A stretch of DNA of 64,000 nt, from the NCBI RefSeq assembly GCF_003581645.1, contig NZ_QXFK01000019.1:620001-684000 (forward strand), read 5' to 3'. The first letter of the stretch is position 1. Each line of letters opens with the position of its first letter. This DNA comes from Pelagerythrobacter aerophilus. GTDB lineage: Bacteria > Pseudomonadota > Alphaproteobacteria > Sphingomonadales > Sphingomonadaceae. The notes under the pieces are model-generated. The model was not told the origin of the DNA. It made no database searches and saw only the letters and a list, made by a program, of their open reading frames with translations. The translations under genes were made by a program, and so were the position numbers. Shown here one piece after another: positions 17,153 to 25,492 of the stretch.

Positions 17153-17271
17153 ACGGCCCGCCTAGCACCCGCGCACTTGCCAAATCGCTAATGTCGCATC
17201 CGCGCACCGCCGGACCGGCAAATTCGTCTGGCAAGCGGCCGTGCCCTTTGCTAAGCGCCGCGCTCGCTCAC

Positions 17272-17348
<77 letters not shown>

Positions 17349-17489
17349 GCTTTCATCCCAGCAGAGAACGCCGACAGGCAGTCGTTGGCTTGACGCCGTG
17401 TGACGCGCGGGCATCGCACATGCGTTCCAGCCCGCTTGCAATCGAGGCTCGGGCGGCACGAATAACTGTAGCTTTCGGATGCGATCAAC

Positions 17490-18428
17490 TTAGCCCACGG
17501 GGCGCGGCACGCCTTTCCGGCCGAGCGCGCAGCTCAGATCCTTATCCCAGCCGGCGAGCCCTGCCGCAGCGTCGAAGGTCGATGTCAGAAATTCCAGCAA
17601 CGCCTGGCGTGGGTCCGGGGCGGAACGGACTGCTTCGTACGGCAGAACGAATTCCCCCAGGTTCTGGTCGAACCGTACCGCCTCCGGCCTGACAGGCTGG
17701 TCGGCGAACCCGCCCGGAGTCGGGTAGGCGTAGGAATAGAAGCACGGTTCATCGATCCCGCCACCGCCGGGCCAGAAACCTGCAGAACTGACTTCGTGGC
17801 TGTAGGCCTCCCGGGTAACAGCGTCGGGCAGATTGGGGATGCCGCCGGGATGTAACGGGGCGGGCCTGCCCGAGAAACGCGTCACCGCAAGATCGAAGCT
17901 TCCCCAGAACAGATGCACCGGACTGACCTTGCCGAGAAATCCGGTGCGGAATTCGTTGAACACCGCGTCGATCCGCACCAGCGCGCGATGGAAGCGAGAG
18001 ATGGCATCGGCATCCCATGGCCGCTCCGCGGTATCCTTGGTGAACGGCGTCACATCGGGCAATTCGTTAGGACAGCCGTCGTATTCGGGCGAGCCGCCGA
18101 GCGTCGCGATCGTTTCCTTGAACCTGCTGTCGAACGCAGCGATCGACATCGGTTCGAGCGGGAACCCGTCGCTTTTGCCGGTCGAGCACGACGCCATCAG
18201 GCGCTGGCGCTGGAGGTCGAACTGGACGGTGATGCCCGGACCGTCGGGGATCAGCCCGGTCGTAAGGCCGTCGGCATTGACGTAGAGCGTCGCGTGCCAC
18301 GAGTGGTTGACCCAGGGTGTGTGGGCCAAGCGATACTTGCCGACAATCTGCGTTTGCAGGTGCAAGGCGGCGCAACTGTCCTTCCATGGTTCGAACGGAA
18401 CGGCCGGCCAGTCGGTATTATCGCTCAT
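17490..18428 (-). CDS. DUF5996 family protein
   Basis: This 312-residue cytoplasmic protein matches the DUF5996 family. Conserved features are the opening WPAVPFEPWKDSCAALHLQT, the PWVNHSWHATLYV segment, FHRALVRIDAVFNEFRTGF, and the His-rich HLFWGSFDLAVTRFSGR with EVSSAGFWPGGGG and FYSYAYPTPGGF later. No function is established. Its start overlaps the end of an HxlR regulator gene by 11 bases, so it is probably under that regulator. Confidence 0.8.
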   Translation of the reverse strand: MSDNTDWPAVPFEPWKDSCAALHLQTQIVGKYRLAHTPWVNHSWHATLYVNADGLTTGLIPDGPGITVQFDLQRQRLMASCSTGKSDGFPLEPMSIAAFDSRFKETIATLGGSPEYDGCPNELPDVTPFTKDTAERPWDADAISRFHRALVRIDAVFNEFRTGFLGKVSPVHLFWGSFDLAVTRFSGRPAPLHPGGIPNLPDAVTREAYSHEVSSAGFWPGGGGIDEPCFYSYAYPTPGGFADQPVRPEAVRFDQNLGEFVLPYEAVRSAPDPRQALLEFLTSTFDAAAGLAGWDKDLSCALGRKGVPRPVG

Positions 18429-18771
18429 CCAATTCTCCGTGATCTCTCTCGGGTTGGCTCTGCGCCCACTCTTCCATCGCCTGCAAGACAGGCTCGAGAC
18501 TGCGGCCGCGGTCGGTGAGCGAGTAGTCGACACGGGGCGGAATCTCGCCGTAGTCCTTGCGCTGGACCAGCCCGTCCGCCTCCATCTCCTTCAGCGTCTT
18601 CGACAACGTGCGATGGGTGATCGCACCGAGCCGCCGCTGCAGCTCGTTGAAGCGCAGCGGCCCCTCCCTGAGCCAGAAGATCACCATGGGGCGCCATTTG
18701 CCCGAGAGGAAATCGAGCGTCCGTTCTGCCGGGCAGTGCCAGCCTTCCGCTGCGGTTGCGGACCGGTTCAT
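18418..18771 (-). CDS. HxlR family transcriptional regulator
   Basis: This 117-residue winged-helix protein has the HxlR signatures: CPAERTLDFLSGKWRPMVIF, LREGPLRFNELQRRLG, ITHRTLSKTLKEMEADGLV and IPPRVDYSLTDRGRSL. HxlR proteins often sense quinones or electrophiles through a conserved Cys near the N-terminus; the Cys in EGWHCPAE is in that position. The ATG at 18771 follows an AAAGGA. Transcription is divergent from a pirin gene, with a 16-bp perfect palindrome between them that is the likely operator. Confidence 0.9.
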   Translation of the reverse strand: MNRSATAAEGWHCPAERTLDFLSGKWRPMVIFWLREGPLRFNELQRRLGAITHRTLSKTLKEMEADGLVQRKDYGEIPPRVDYSLTDRGRSLEPVLQAMEEWAQSQPERDHGELDER

Positions 18772-18795
18772 AGCAGTATCCTTTGGGATCGTACT

Positions 18796-18811
18796 TGCTG
18801 ACATGTCAGCA
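18796..18811. promoter_or_regulatory. Perfect palindrome, probable HxlR operator
   Basis: TGCTGACATGTCAGCA is a perfect 16-bp palindrome in the divergent region between the HxlR gene and the first pirin gene. HxlR-type dimers bind such sites near their own promoter. Confidence 0.6.
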
Positions 18812-18889
18812 CATACATATGTTCCGGCCAACACGAAAGCAATGCCCCGGGGCGAGGCAGGCGATACGCCCCCGCGAAAGGTCCATGCA

Positions 18890-19753
18890 ATGAAGACACT
18901 CGACACCATCCTGCGCAACGACACCCCTCACTGGGTCGGCGACGGTTTCCCCGTGCGCTCTTTGTTCAGCTATCAGGGCGATACTGCGGCGATCAGCCCC
19001 TTCCTCCTGTTCGACTATGCCGGACCGTGGAATTTCGAGCCCGTGAAGGGCCATCCGCGCGGTGTGGGCGAACATCCGCACAAGGGCTTCGAGACGGTGA
19101 CCATCGTCTATGACGGCGAGGTCAGTCACCGCGATTCCACCGGCGGTGGCGGCACCATCGGTGCGGGCGAGGTCCAGTGGATGACCGCCGGGTCCGGCGT
19201 GCTGCACGAGGAGTTCCATTCGCCCGGCTATTCGAAGACCGGCGGGCCGTTCCGCATGGTGCAGTTGTGGGTCAATCTGCCGGCCAAGGACAAGCTGACC
19301 CCGGCGAAGTATCAGGCGATCACACGCGACACGATCGCGGAGGTTACCTTCGACGGTGGCCGCGCGCGGATCATCGCCGGCGGTTTTGAGGGCATCAAGG
19401 GGTCTGCCAGCACCTTTACGCCGATCAACCTGTGGGACGTTCGGCTGGATGCCGGTGCGGAGGTCATCTTGCCCCTGCCGGATGGACACACCAGCATGAT
19501 CGCGGTGCTCTCGGGCCACATCACCATCGACGGCAAGGGCGTGGGCGAGGCCGAGATCGCGCGGCTCTCCCGCGATGGCAAAGGCGTGGCGATCAAGGCC
19601 GATGGCGACGCCATGCTGCTGGTGATGACCGGCGAGCCGATCGACGAACCCGTATTCGGATACGGGCCTTTCGTGATGAACACCGAGACCGAAATCCGTG
19701 AAGCGATCGCGGAGTTCAACTCGGGCAAGTTCGGCGCGCTGGCCCCGGCCTGA
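18890..19753 (+). CDS. Pirin family protein (first copy)
   Basis: This 287-residue bicupin belongs to the pirin family, whose members bind iron and in some cases act as quercetinases. The metal-ligand motif is complete: HPHKGFETVTIVYDGEVSHR followed by the second set in VQWMTAGSGVLHEEFH. GAAAGG nine bases upstream supports the ATG at 18890. The gene is divergent from HxlR/DUF5996 across a palindrome, so quinone or electrophile control is likely. A second pirin gene follows after a terminator-like hairpin. Confidence 0.9.
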   Translation: MKTLDTILRNDTPHWVGDGFPVRSLFSYQGDTAAISPFLLFDYAGPWNFEPVKGHPRGVGEHPHKGFETVTIVYDGEVSHRDSTGGGGTIGAGEVQWMTAGSGVLHEEFHSPGYSKTGGPFRMVQLWVNLPAKDKLTPAKYQAITRDTIAEVTFDGGRARIIAGGFEGIKGSASTFTPINLWDVRLDAGAEVILPLPDGHTSMIAVLSGHITIDGKGVGEAEIARLSRDGKGVAIKADGDAMLLVMTGEPIDEPVFGYGPFVMNTETEIREAIAEFNSGKFGALAPA

Positions 19754-19760
19754 GCCATTG

Positions 19761-19795
19761 GTGCCCGGAGGGAACGATCTCTCCGGGCACTTTTG
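19761..19795 (+). terminator. Terminator between the two pirin genes
   Basis: A 10-bp perfect stem (GTGCCCGGAG with CTCCGGGCAC), a ten-base loop and a TTTTG tail follow the first pirin gene by a few bases. Confidence 0.75.
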
Positions 19796-19856
19796 TTCGC
19801 GGCTGTCACGCTCTCGTCCTCACACCCCGTCAAACACCCGCTGAAGGAAATCACGA

Positions 19857-20744
19857 ATGATCGAACGCATTATCGACAAACGCACGCATGACCTTGGCGG
19901 CGGGTTCGAGGTAGGCCGCGTGCTGCCGTTCCACGGTCGCCGCACGGTCGGACCCTATATCTTCTTCGATCACATGGGGCCTGCAGACCTCGCGCCGGGC
20001 TTCCCGCGAGAGATGGACGTGCGTCCGCATCCGCACATCGGCATCTCTACCGTGACTTACCTCTACGATGGCGCTCTGACCCATCGCGACAGTCTGGGTG
20101 TGACGCAGGATATCCGTCCGGGCGAGGTCAACTGGATGGTTACCGGCAGCGGCATCACCCATTCGGAGCGCTTCGATCACGCGCGCGAACACGGGGCCCA
20201 TATGCATGGGATTCAGGCCTGGGTCGCCCTGCCGATCGAGCATGAAGAAACCGATCCGGCGTTCTACCACCATGAAGGCTCTGCCGACTTGCCGACGTGG
20301 GAAGAGAAGGGCCTGCGCGGTCGCCTGATCGCAGGAAGCGCCGAAGGGATGCGCTCGGCGGTGAAGGTCCACAGCCCGCAATTCTACATGCACTGGGATA
20401 TGGACGCGGGTGCGAGCCGCACTCTGCCCGCCGAATACGAAGAGCGCACGGTTTACGTCGCCGCCGGGGTCGCGGAGGTCGCGGGCCAGATACTGCAGAC
20501 GGGACAGATGGCGGTGCTCGAGCCGGGCAGGGACGTGCCCGTCACCGCAAGGGAAGCGGCCACCCTCATGGTGCTGGGCGGCGATCCCATCGGTGAGCGT
20601 TTCATGCTGTGGAACTTCGTCAGCTCGTCGAAAGATCGGATCGAACAGGCCAAGGAAGACTGGAAGCAAGGGCGGATGAAGCTACCCGATGCGGACGACG
20701 AAGAGTTCACTCCCTTCCCGGAAGGTCGCGATTATGCCCCATGA
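19857..20744 (+). CDS. Pirin family protein (second copy)
   Basis: This 295-residue bicupin is clearly a pirin but only distantly similar to the first copy. The metal site is HPHIGISTVTYLYDGALTHR with the second part VNWMVTGSGITHSER. The C-terminal cupin contains RTVYVAAGVAEVAGQ. GAAGGAAA precedes the ATG by a suitable distance. It overlaps a small acetyltransferase gene by 11 bases. Having two divergent pirins side by side suggests different ligands or a heteromeric role; neither can be shown here. Confidence 0.9.
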   Translation: MIERIIDKRTHDLGGGFEVGRVLPFHGRRTVGPYIFFDHMGPADLAPGFPREMDVRPHPHIGISTVTYLYDGALTHRDSLGVTQDIRPGEVNWMVTGSGITHSERFDHAREHGAHMHGIQAWVALPIEHEETDPAFYHHEGSADLPTWEEKGLRGRLIAGSAEGMRSAVKVHSPQFYMHWDMDAGASRTLPAEYEERTVYVAAGVAEVAGQILQTGQMAVLEPGRDVPVTAREAATLMVLGGDPIGERFMLWNFVSSSKDRIEQAKEDWKQGRMKLPDADDEEFTPFPEGRDYAP

Positions 20745-21090
20745 GAAACCCGAAATCACCGTCACGCTGGAAGATGGCGAAAGCCATGGCCGATATGTCG
20801 GCAAGGTCGCCGGGATCGATGCGGAGGGCGAAATCACCTTCACCCATCGCGGGCCGGCTCTGATCAGCGCAGACCACACCGGCGCACCGGATGAACTGCG
20901 AGGCACGGGTCTCGCTGCTGCGATGGTCGACTACCTCGTCGCCGATGCACGGGCGCGCGGGTTCAAGGTCATCCCGATCTGCCCCTACGTCCGCGCACGA
21001 TATGAAAGACACCCGGAATGGCGCGATGTCTTTACCGTTGGCCCGGGCGAAAAACCGAAGCTGACCGCGGCACAACTCCGAAGGAAGTGA
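20734..21090 (+). CDS. Small GNAT-type N-acetyltransferase (YjdJ/NAT-like)
   Basis: This 118-residue minimal acetyltransferase has the signature of the short Gcn5-related group: ITFTHRGPALISADHTGAPD, the acetyl-CoA loop LRGTGLAAAMVDYLVADAR, and FKVIPICPYVRARYERHPEW. The substrate is unknown. Its ATG lies inside the 3' end of the second pirin gene with GAAGG upstream, so the two are coupled. Confidence 0.85.
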   Translation: MPHEKPEITVTLEDGESHGRYVGKVAGIDAEGEITFTHRGPALISADHTGAPDELRGTGLAAAMVDYLVADARARGFKVIPICPYVRARYERHPEWRDVFTVGPGEKPKLTAAQLRRK

Positions 21091-21159
21091 CCACGCCGTA
21101 GACCTCGGACATCAATGATCCGCCAGATCGTCAGCCAACAGGGTCATCCGGGCAGCGCA

Positions 21160-21699
21160 TCAGAGCATCTTCTCCATTCGCAGCAGGGGCACTTGCACGC
21201 CACCGACCTGTGCGAATTGAAGCTTCGTCTTGGGCGTGTATCCGCAACTTTCGTATAGCGGCACGCCGACGGCGGTCGCCATCAGTTCGGCGCGGCGATA
21301 ACCGGCCGAGCGAGCGGCCTGTTCGCACAGCTTGAGGATGCGCCTGCCAATGCCGCGCCGCGTGAAGTCGGGGTCGGTGTACATGGCCCGTATCTTCGCA
21401 GCGCCGCTCGATGGATCCACGATCGATGGCTCGCGCGCGATTATGCTCTCATCGCCCCCGTAAAGGGTCTCGCGAAAGCTCCAGCCACCGCACCCGGCGA
21501 TGCGATCGCCACATTCGACCAGGAAATAGGTGCCGTCGCGCACGAGCAGGCTATCGAGCCCCATCACCCGGTGACTAGCAGTGACTTGCTCCGGCGTAAG
21601 GAATTCGGTCTGGAGCTGCGCGATCGATCGGCTCATGACGCGATGCAAAGCGTCCAGATCGTCCAGTCTGGCCATGCGGTCGATGAAGCGGTCAGTCAT
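21160..21699 (-). CDS. GNAT family N-acetyltransferase
   Basis: This 179-residue acetyltransferase has the acetyl-CoA pyrophosphate-binding loop in FTRRGIGRRILKLCEQAARS, followed by AELMATAVGVPLYESCGY, the usual beta-strand and Tyr region. The N-terminal DLDALHRVMSRSIAQL fits the family. The gene starts eight bases after the MFS transporter stop, so they form an operon; the pair could modify and export a toxic amine or drug, but this is inference. It converges on the small acetyltransferase gene. Confidence 0.88.
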   Translation of the reverse strand: MTDRFIDRMARLDDLDALHRVMSRSIAQLQTEFLTPEQVTASHRVMGLDSLLVRDGTYFLVECGDRIAGCGGWSFRETLYGGDESIIAREPSIVDPSSGAAKIRAMYTDPDFTRRGIGRRILKLCEQAARSAGYRRAELMATAVGVPLYESCGYTPKTKLQFAQVGGVQVPLLRMEKML

Positions 21700-21707
21700 C
21701 CCGGTTG

Positions 21708-23141
21708 CTAGCCTGGCGATTGGCGCGCTGGACTTATCGTGAGCGCCGCGATCAACGCGCCGAGAGCGGCGCAGCCTGCGGCGGCAAGCATCACGAGCCG
21801 ATAAGCGTGGGCCAATGCGCTACCTTCGAAATCGGGTGGAGCGGTGCCACCGAATGCGAGGCCGAGCGCGGCCACGGCGATCAGGCTGCCCGCTCGCGCA
21901 GCCGCGTTGTTTATACCGGAAGCCGTGCCGCTTTTGTTTTCGGGCGCAGCGTCGAGGACGGTTGTGGTCAGTGGCGCGACGGCGATCGTCATTCCGGTCC
22001 CAATAACGATGAGGCCCGGCAGAAAGCCGCTCCAATAGTTCGGATCATCTCCTGACACAGCCAGAACCATAAAGCCTACCGCGGTCACTCCGGGGCCGAC
22101 GACCAGGGGGAGCCGTGCACCGAACCGATCGACCAATCCCCCCGACCAGCGCGAGCCGGCGCCCATGATCAACGAGAATGGCAGGAAGGCGGCACCCGCC
22201 GCCATGGCGGTGTAGCCGTGCACCTCTATGAGCAGGAACGGCAGGAGAAAAAGGGCCCCGCCAAGTGCTGCGTAGAGAACGATCGTCAACGTATTCGCGC
22301 CGCTGAAATTGGAGCTTCGGAACAGGGACAACGGCATCATCGGCGCGCTTGCGGCTGCTTCCCTCCTGATGAAGAGCCAGGCAGCCGCCAGGGCGGCGAT
22401 CAGCGCCAGGGCGCCTCTCGTCCATGCCCCCTCGCCGATCGTGATGAGGCCGTAGCTCAGTAGCCCAAGTGTCAGTACGGCCAGCACGCCTCCAGATCGA
22501 TCGAGCGGCGCGGCATGTCCGGTTCCCCGATCCCTCGGCAGCTTGCGCGCGAGTAACAGCACCGCGACTGCGATCGGCAGATTGATGAAGAAGATCGAAC
22601 GCCAGCCAACCGTGTCCACCAGCCATCCGCCGAGCGCGGGTCCGAGGGCTGTGGTGAAAGCGCCCGCCGCCGCCCACGTGCCGATTGCAGGCCCCCGCGC
22701 CTCACCACGATAGGCTCCACCAATGATTGCCAGGCTGGCAGGTGTCAGCAAGGCTGCCGCCGCGCCCTGGGCAACGCGCGCAGCAATCAGCCAGGTCGCC
22801 GAAGGCGCGAGGCCGCAGGCCAGCGAAGCTGCAGCAAAACCGGCGATCCCGATCATGAAGATGCGCCGGCGCCCGAAACGGTCACCGGCAGAACCGCCCA
22901 GCAGAATCAGGCTGGCGAGCGTCAGCATGTACCCGTTGATGACCCACTGCATCGCACCGAAGCCGGTCTCAAGGCCGCGCTGCATGGCCGGCAAAGCGAC
23001 GTTCACCACCGAGCTATCGATGAAGCCAAGGCTTGAGCCGAGGATCGTAGTAGGCAGCACCCACCTCGTATCGTCGCCGGCGAAATCGCTCGGCTCATTC
23101 GCCGCTGGAATTTCGCAGGGAAGACGATGCGCGCCCACCAT
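21708..23141 (-). CDS. MFS drug transporter, DHA2 (14-helix) type
   Basis: This 477-residue inner-membrane proton antiporter resembles EmrB/QacA pumps. The DHA2 features are visible: DSSVVNVALPAMQRG (motif D1), GDRFGRRRIFMIGIAG (motif A), ARVAQGAAAALLTPASLA (motif B) and GPALGGWLVDTVGWRSIFF (motif C), with 14 hydrophobic stretches. I chose the ATG at 23141, which has AAGGA eight bases upstream. A MerR gene lies 163 bases upstream on the same strand, but its own divergent operator points to the CDF gene, so control of this pump is unclear. Confidence 0.9.
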   Translation of the reverse strand: MVGAHRLPCEIPAANEPSDFAGDDTRWVLPTTILGSSLGFIDSSVVNVALPAMQRGLETGFGAMQWVINGYMLTLASLILLGGSAGDRFGRRRIFMIGIAGFAAASLACGLAPSATWLIAARVAQGAAAALLTPASLAIIGGAYRGEARGPAIGTWAAAGAFTTALGPALGGWLVDTVGWRSIFFINLPIAVAVLLLARKLPRDRGTGHAAPLDRSGGVLAVLTLGLLSYGLITIGEGAWTRGALALIAALAAAWLFIRREAAASAPMMPLSLFRSSNFSGANTLTIVLYAALGGALFLLPFLLIEVHGYTAMAAGAAFLPFSLIMGAGSRWSGGLVDRFGARLPLVVGPGVTAVGFMVLAVSGDDPNYWSGFLPGLIVIGTGMTIAVAPLTTTVLDAAPENKSGTASGINNAAARAGSLIAVAALGLAFGGTAPPDFEGSALAHAYRLVMLAAAGCAALGALIAALTISPARQSPG

Positions 23142-23304
23142 TTTGCGATCCTTACGTCCAACGTCGAGACGGCAAGCCAAGCCACTGCGGCCAAGCTTTC
23201 CGGAACTCGCTAGGTGAACAGATGGCTGGTTTTGGATGAGTACGCCAGTGGCGGGAACGTCCGCGACCTTGGCCGAAGCGGATTTCGCTCTGCAGGTCGA
23301 TAGG

Positions 23305-23730
23305 TCAACCGCCCGCGTGGTCGCTCCGGCACAGGCTGTGGTCGGCGAGCGTTTCGATGATGCGGCAATTTCCGACCCGCCCGCCGCGGCACTGGCCGAT
23401 CATGCGGTTCAGTTCCTCCTGCAGCAGGACCAGGCGCGCGATCTTGTCTTCGACGGCCTGCAGATGGCCTGACGCGATCCGGTCGACCTCGGCGCAGTCA
23501 CGCTCGGGCTGGTCGGCCAGGTCGAGGAGCGAGCGGATGTCGGCAATGTCGAAACCGAGCCGGCGTGCGTGGCGGATAAAGTTCAGCTGATCGAGGTGTG
23601 CGGGGGTGTAGCTGCGATAGTTGCCGCTCGTCCGCTCCGCTTCGGGCAAGAGGCCGATGCGTTCGTAGTATCGTACCGTTTCGACCTTGGTACCGGTCGC
23701 CTGCGCCAGTTCGCCGATTTTCAGACCCAT
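23305..23730 (-). CDS. MerR family heavy-metal-responsive regulator (CadR/PbrR/ZntR type)
   Basis: This 141-residue regulator has the MerR winged helix (MGLKIGELAQATGTKVETVR, YYERIGLLP, NYRSYT), the dimerisation helix, and metal-site cysteines: one in RDCAEVDRIA near residue 79 and the C-terminal set QCRGGRVGNC. That spacing fits divalent metal sensors of the CadR/PbrR group (Cd, Pb, Zn). It is divergent from a CDF transporter gene, and the intergenic region carries a textbook MerR promoter. MerR proteins twist this promoter into an active form on binding metal. Confidence 0.9.
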   Translation of the reverse strand: MGLKIGELAQATGTKVETVRYYERIGLLPEAERTSGNYRSYTPAHLDQLNFIRHARRLGFDIADIRSLLDLADQPERDCAEVDRIASGHLQAVEDKIARLVLLQEELNRMIGQCRGGRVGNCRIIETLADHSLCRSDHAGG

Positions 23731-23734
23731 GTCC

Positions 23735-23765
23735 TTGACCCTGTAGCCGCTACAGGGTGCATATG
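23735..23765 (+). promoter_or_regulatory. MerR-type promoter and operator of the CDF transporter gene
   Basis: A -35 TTGACC (23735-23740) and -10-like CATATG (23760-23765) are separated by 19 bases, the long spacer diagnostic of MerR promoters. The spacer holds a perfect palindrome with arms ACCCTGTAG and CTACAGGGT around CCG (23738-23758), close to known CadR/PbrR/ZntR operators. Confidence 0.85.
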
Positions 23766-23800
23766 GGGCGCCGACTCGGAATTTGTCCAGGAGACGGCAT

Positions 23801-24442
23801 ATGGCAGGCGGGTGCTGCAACAGCTCGTGTTCGAGCACCGGCGGAAGCAACGATCCGCGCTGGCGGCGCGCGCTGTGGATCGCGCTGGCGGTAAACTTCG
23901 GGATGTTCGGCACGGAGATCGTCGCCGGGGCGGCCGCGGATTCGCGCGCGCTGATGGCCGACGCGCTGGATTTCTTCGGCGATGCCGCAAACTACGCGAT
24001 CAGCCTGGCGGTTGCCGGCCTTGCCCTGACGTGGCGCTCCCGCGCGGCTCTGCTCAAGGGCGCGACGCTGATCGTTCTGGGCCTGTGGGTGCTCGGCAGC
24101 AGCATCTATGCCGCCCTCGCGGGAGCCGCCCCGGACGCCCGCACCATGGGCGTCATCGGCGTGCTGGCACTGCTGGCCAACACCGGCGTCGCTCTGTTGC
24201 TCTACCGCTTCCGCACCGGCGACGCGAACATGCGCTCCGTCTGGATCTGTTCGCGCAACGACGCGATCGGCAACATCGCGGTGGTGGCGGCGGCGGCGGG
24301 CGTCTTCGGCACCGGCACGGCCTGGCCCGACCTGATCGTCGCGTCGGTGCTCGCTGGGCTGGGGCTCTCGGGCGGCGCCCAGATCATGCGCGAAGCTTCA
24401 AAGGAACTGCGCAGCGAGCGCGCTCCCCAACCTGCCGAATAG
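23801..24442 (+). CDS. Cation diffusion facilitator family metal exporter
   Basis: This 213-residue inner-membrane protein has six hydrophobic helices like CDF proton/metal antiporters but lacks the usual C-terminal cytoplasmic domain. The helix-2 metal motif reads ALDFFGDA (D-x3-D) and the helix-5 motif SRNDAIGN (D-x3-N), instead of the common H-x3-D pairs. A Cys-rich N-terminus (MAGGCCNSSCSS) may collect metal. AGGAG precedes the ATG at 23801. The MerR promoter directly upstream says it responds to a soft divalent metal such as Cd, Pb or Zn. Confidence 0.85.
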   Translation: MAGGCCNSSCSSTGGSNDPRWRRALWIALAVNFGMFGTEIVAGAAADSRALMADALDFFGDAANYAISLAVAGLALTWRSRAALLKGATLIVLGLWVLGSSIYAALAGAAPDARTMGVIGVLALLANTGVALLLYRFRTGDANMRSVWICSRNDAIGNIAVVAAAAGVFGTGTAWPDLIVASVLAGLGLSGGAQIMREASKELRSERAPQPAE

Positions 24443-24462
24443 CCGGTGCGGCGGCGCGCGGG

Positions 24463-25392
24463 TTAGGCGCCCGCCAGCTCCGCAGCGTTGGCCGCGAGCG
24501 CGATCGACCCCAGCGGGCCGGCTTGAACGCCCAGCTCGGGTTGAACGATGAAATCGCCCGAGTCCGGCAGATCGATATAGCCGTTCAGGCTGTCGATCAG
24601 CCGCGCCTCGATCCGGCCGAGAAGATGGGCCTGGCTCGACACGACACCGCCGCCGATCGCGATGCGGTGCGGACCGGTCGTGCAGACGAGATCGTGGCAC
24701 ATGGCAGCCAGCGCATCGACGATCGGGGTCCAGACCGGATCGTCGGGCGCGACGTCGCGCACCCGCTGCACGCCGAGGCGCGCCTTCAAGGCGGTGCCCG
24801 ATGCCAGGCCCTCCACGCAGTCCTCGTGGAAGAGGCACACGCTGCGGTGCGCATCGCCCGGAGTGCGGGGCACGCGCAGATGCCCGATCTCGCTGTGGCC
24901 GATGCCCCGCGTCGGGCGGCCATGGACGATCAGCCCGACACCGATGCCGGTGCCGACGGTGACATAGGCGAAATCCTCGAGCCCCTGCGCACAGCCCCAG
25001 CGGATTTCGGCGAGCGCGGCGCCGTTGACGTCGGTGTCGAAACCCGTCGGCACGTCGAACGCGGCCGACAGACTGTGCAGCACGTCGGTGCCGGACCAGC
25101 CGGGCTTGTTGGTTCTCAGGATCTGCCCGTACCGCTCGGAAGTGGGCCGCAGCTCGATCGGCCCGAAGGACGCGATGCCCAGGGCGCGAAACCCGCCATC
25201 GAGCCGCCACTTGTGGAGAATGCCCGCGATCGCCGGCAAAGTCTCATCCGGATGCGTCGTGGGGATTGTCCGCTGATCGAGCACGGCGCCGGGGCCATGC
25301 GCCAGGGTGGCGATGCATTTCGTGCCCCCAAGCTCGACGCCTGCGAACGGTAACTGTCGTATCTGCCCGTCGTCCCTCGCGCTCATTCGCAT
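24463..25392 (-). CDS. ROK family sugar kinase (fructokinase-like)
   Basis: This 309-residue kinase has the ROK signatures: VELGGTKCIATL (ATP phosphate loop), the catalytic Asp in TDVNGAALAE, VTVGTGIGVGLI, and a Zn-binding His/Cys cluster across EIGHLRVPRTPGDAHRSVC and FHEDCVEG. This layout matches fructokinases of the Bacillus YdhR/ScrK type, several of which also take mannose. As the last gene of the mannosidase locus it probably phosphorylates released mannose or fructose, feeding mannose-6-phosphate isomerase at 43496. ATG at 25392 was used; ATG at 25386 is equally possible. Confidence 0.85.
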   Translation of the reverse strand: MRMSARDDGQIRQLPFAGVELGGTKCIATLAHGPGAVLDQRTIPTTHPDETLPAIAGILHKWRLDGGFRALGIASFGPIELRPTSERYGQILRTNKPGWSGTDVLHSLSAAFDVPTGFDTDVNGAALAEIRWGCAQGLEDFAYVTVGTGIGVGLIVHGRPTRGIGHSEIGHLRVPRTPGDAHRSVCLFHEDCVEGLASGTALKARLGVQRVRDVAPDDPVWTPIVDALAAMCHDLVCTTGPHRIAIGGGVVSSQAHLLGRIEARLIDSLNGYIDLPDSGDFIVQPELGVQAGPLGSIALAANAAELAGA

Positions 25393-25492
25393 GCCCCCGG
25401 AGCGTCGAAGTGCATCAGTTTCTCCTTGTCAATCGATCTGGTGCGCGAATGCGCCGAACAAAGCCGCGCATCGTATGCGAGTGCGGCGCCAA

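Noticed and set aside
17349-17489. Integration scar downstream of tRNA-Arg
   Set aside because: No partial tRNA duplicate or integrase is visible on either side; the stretch holds nothing I can assign.
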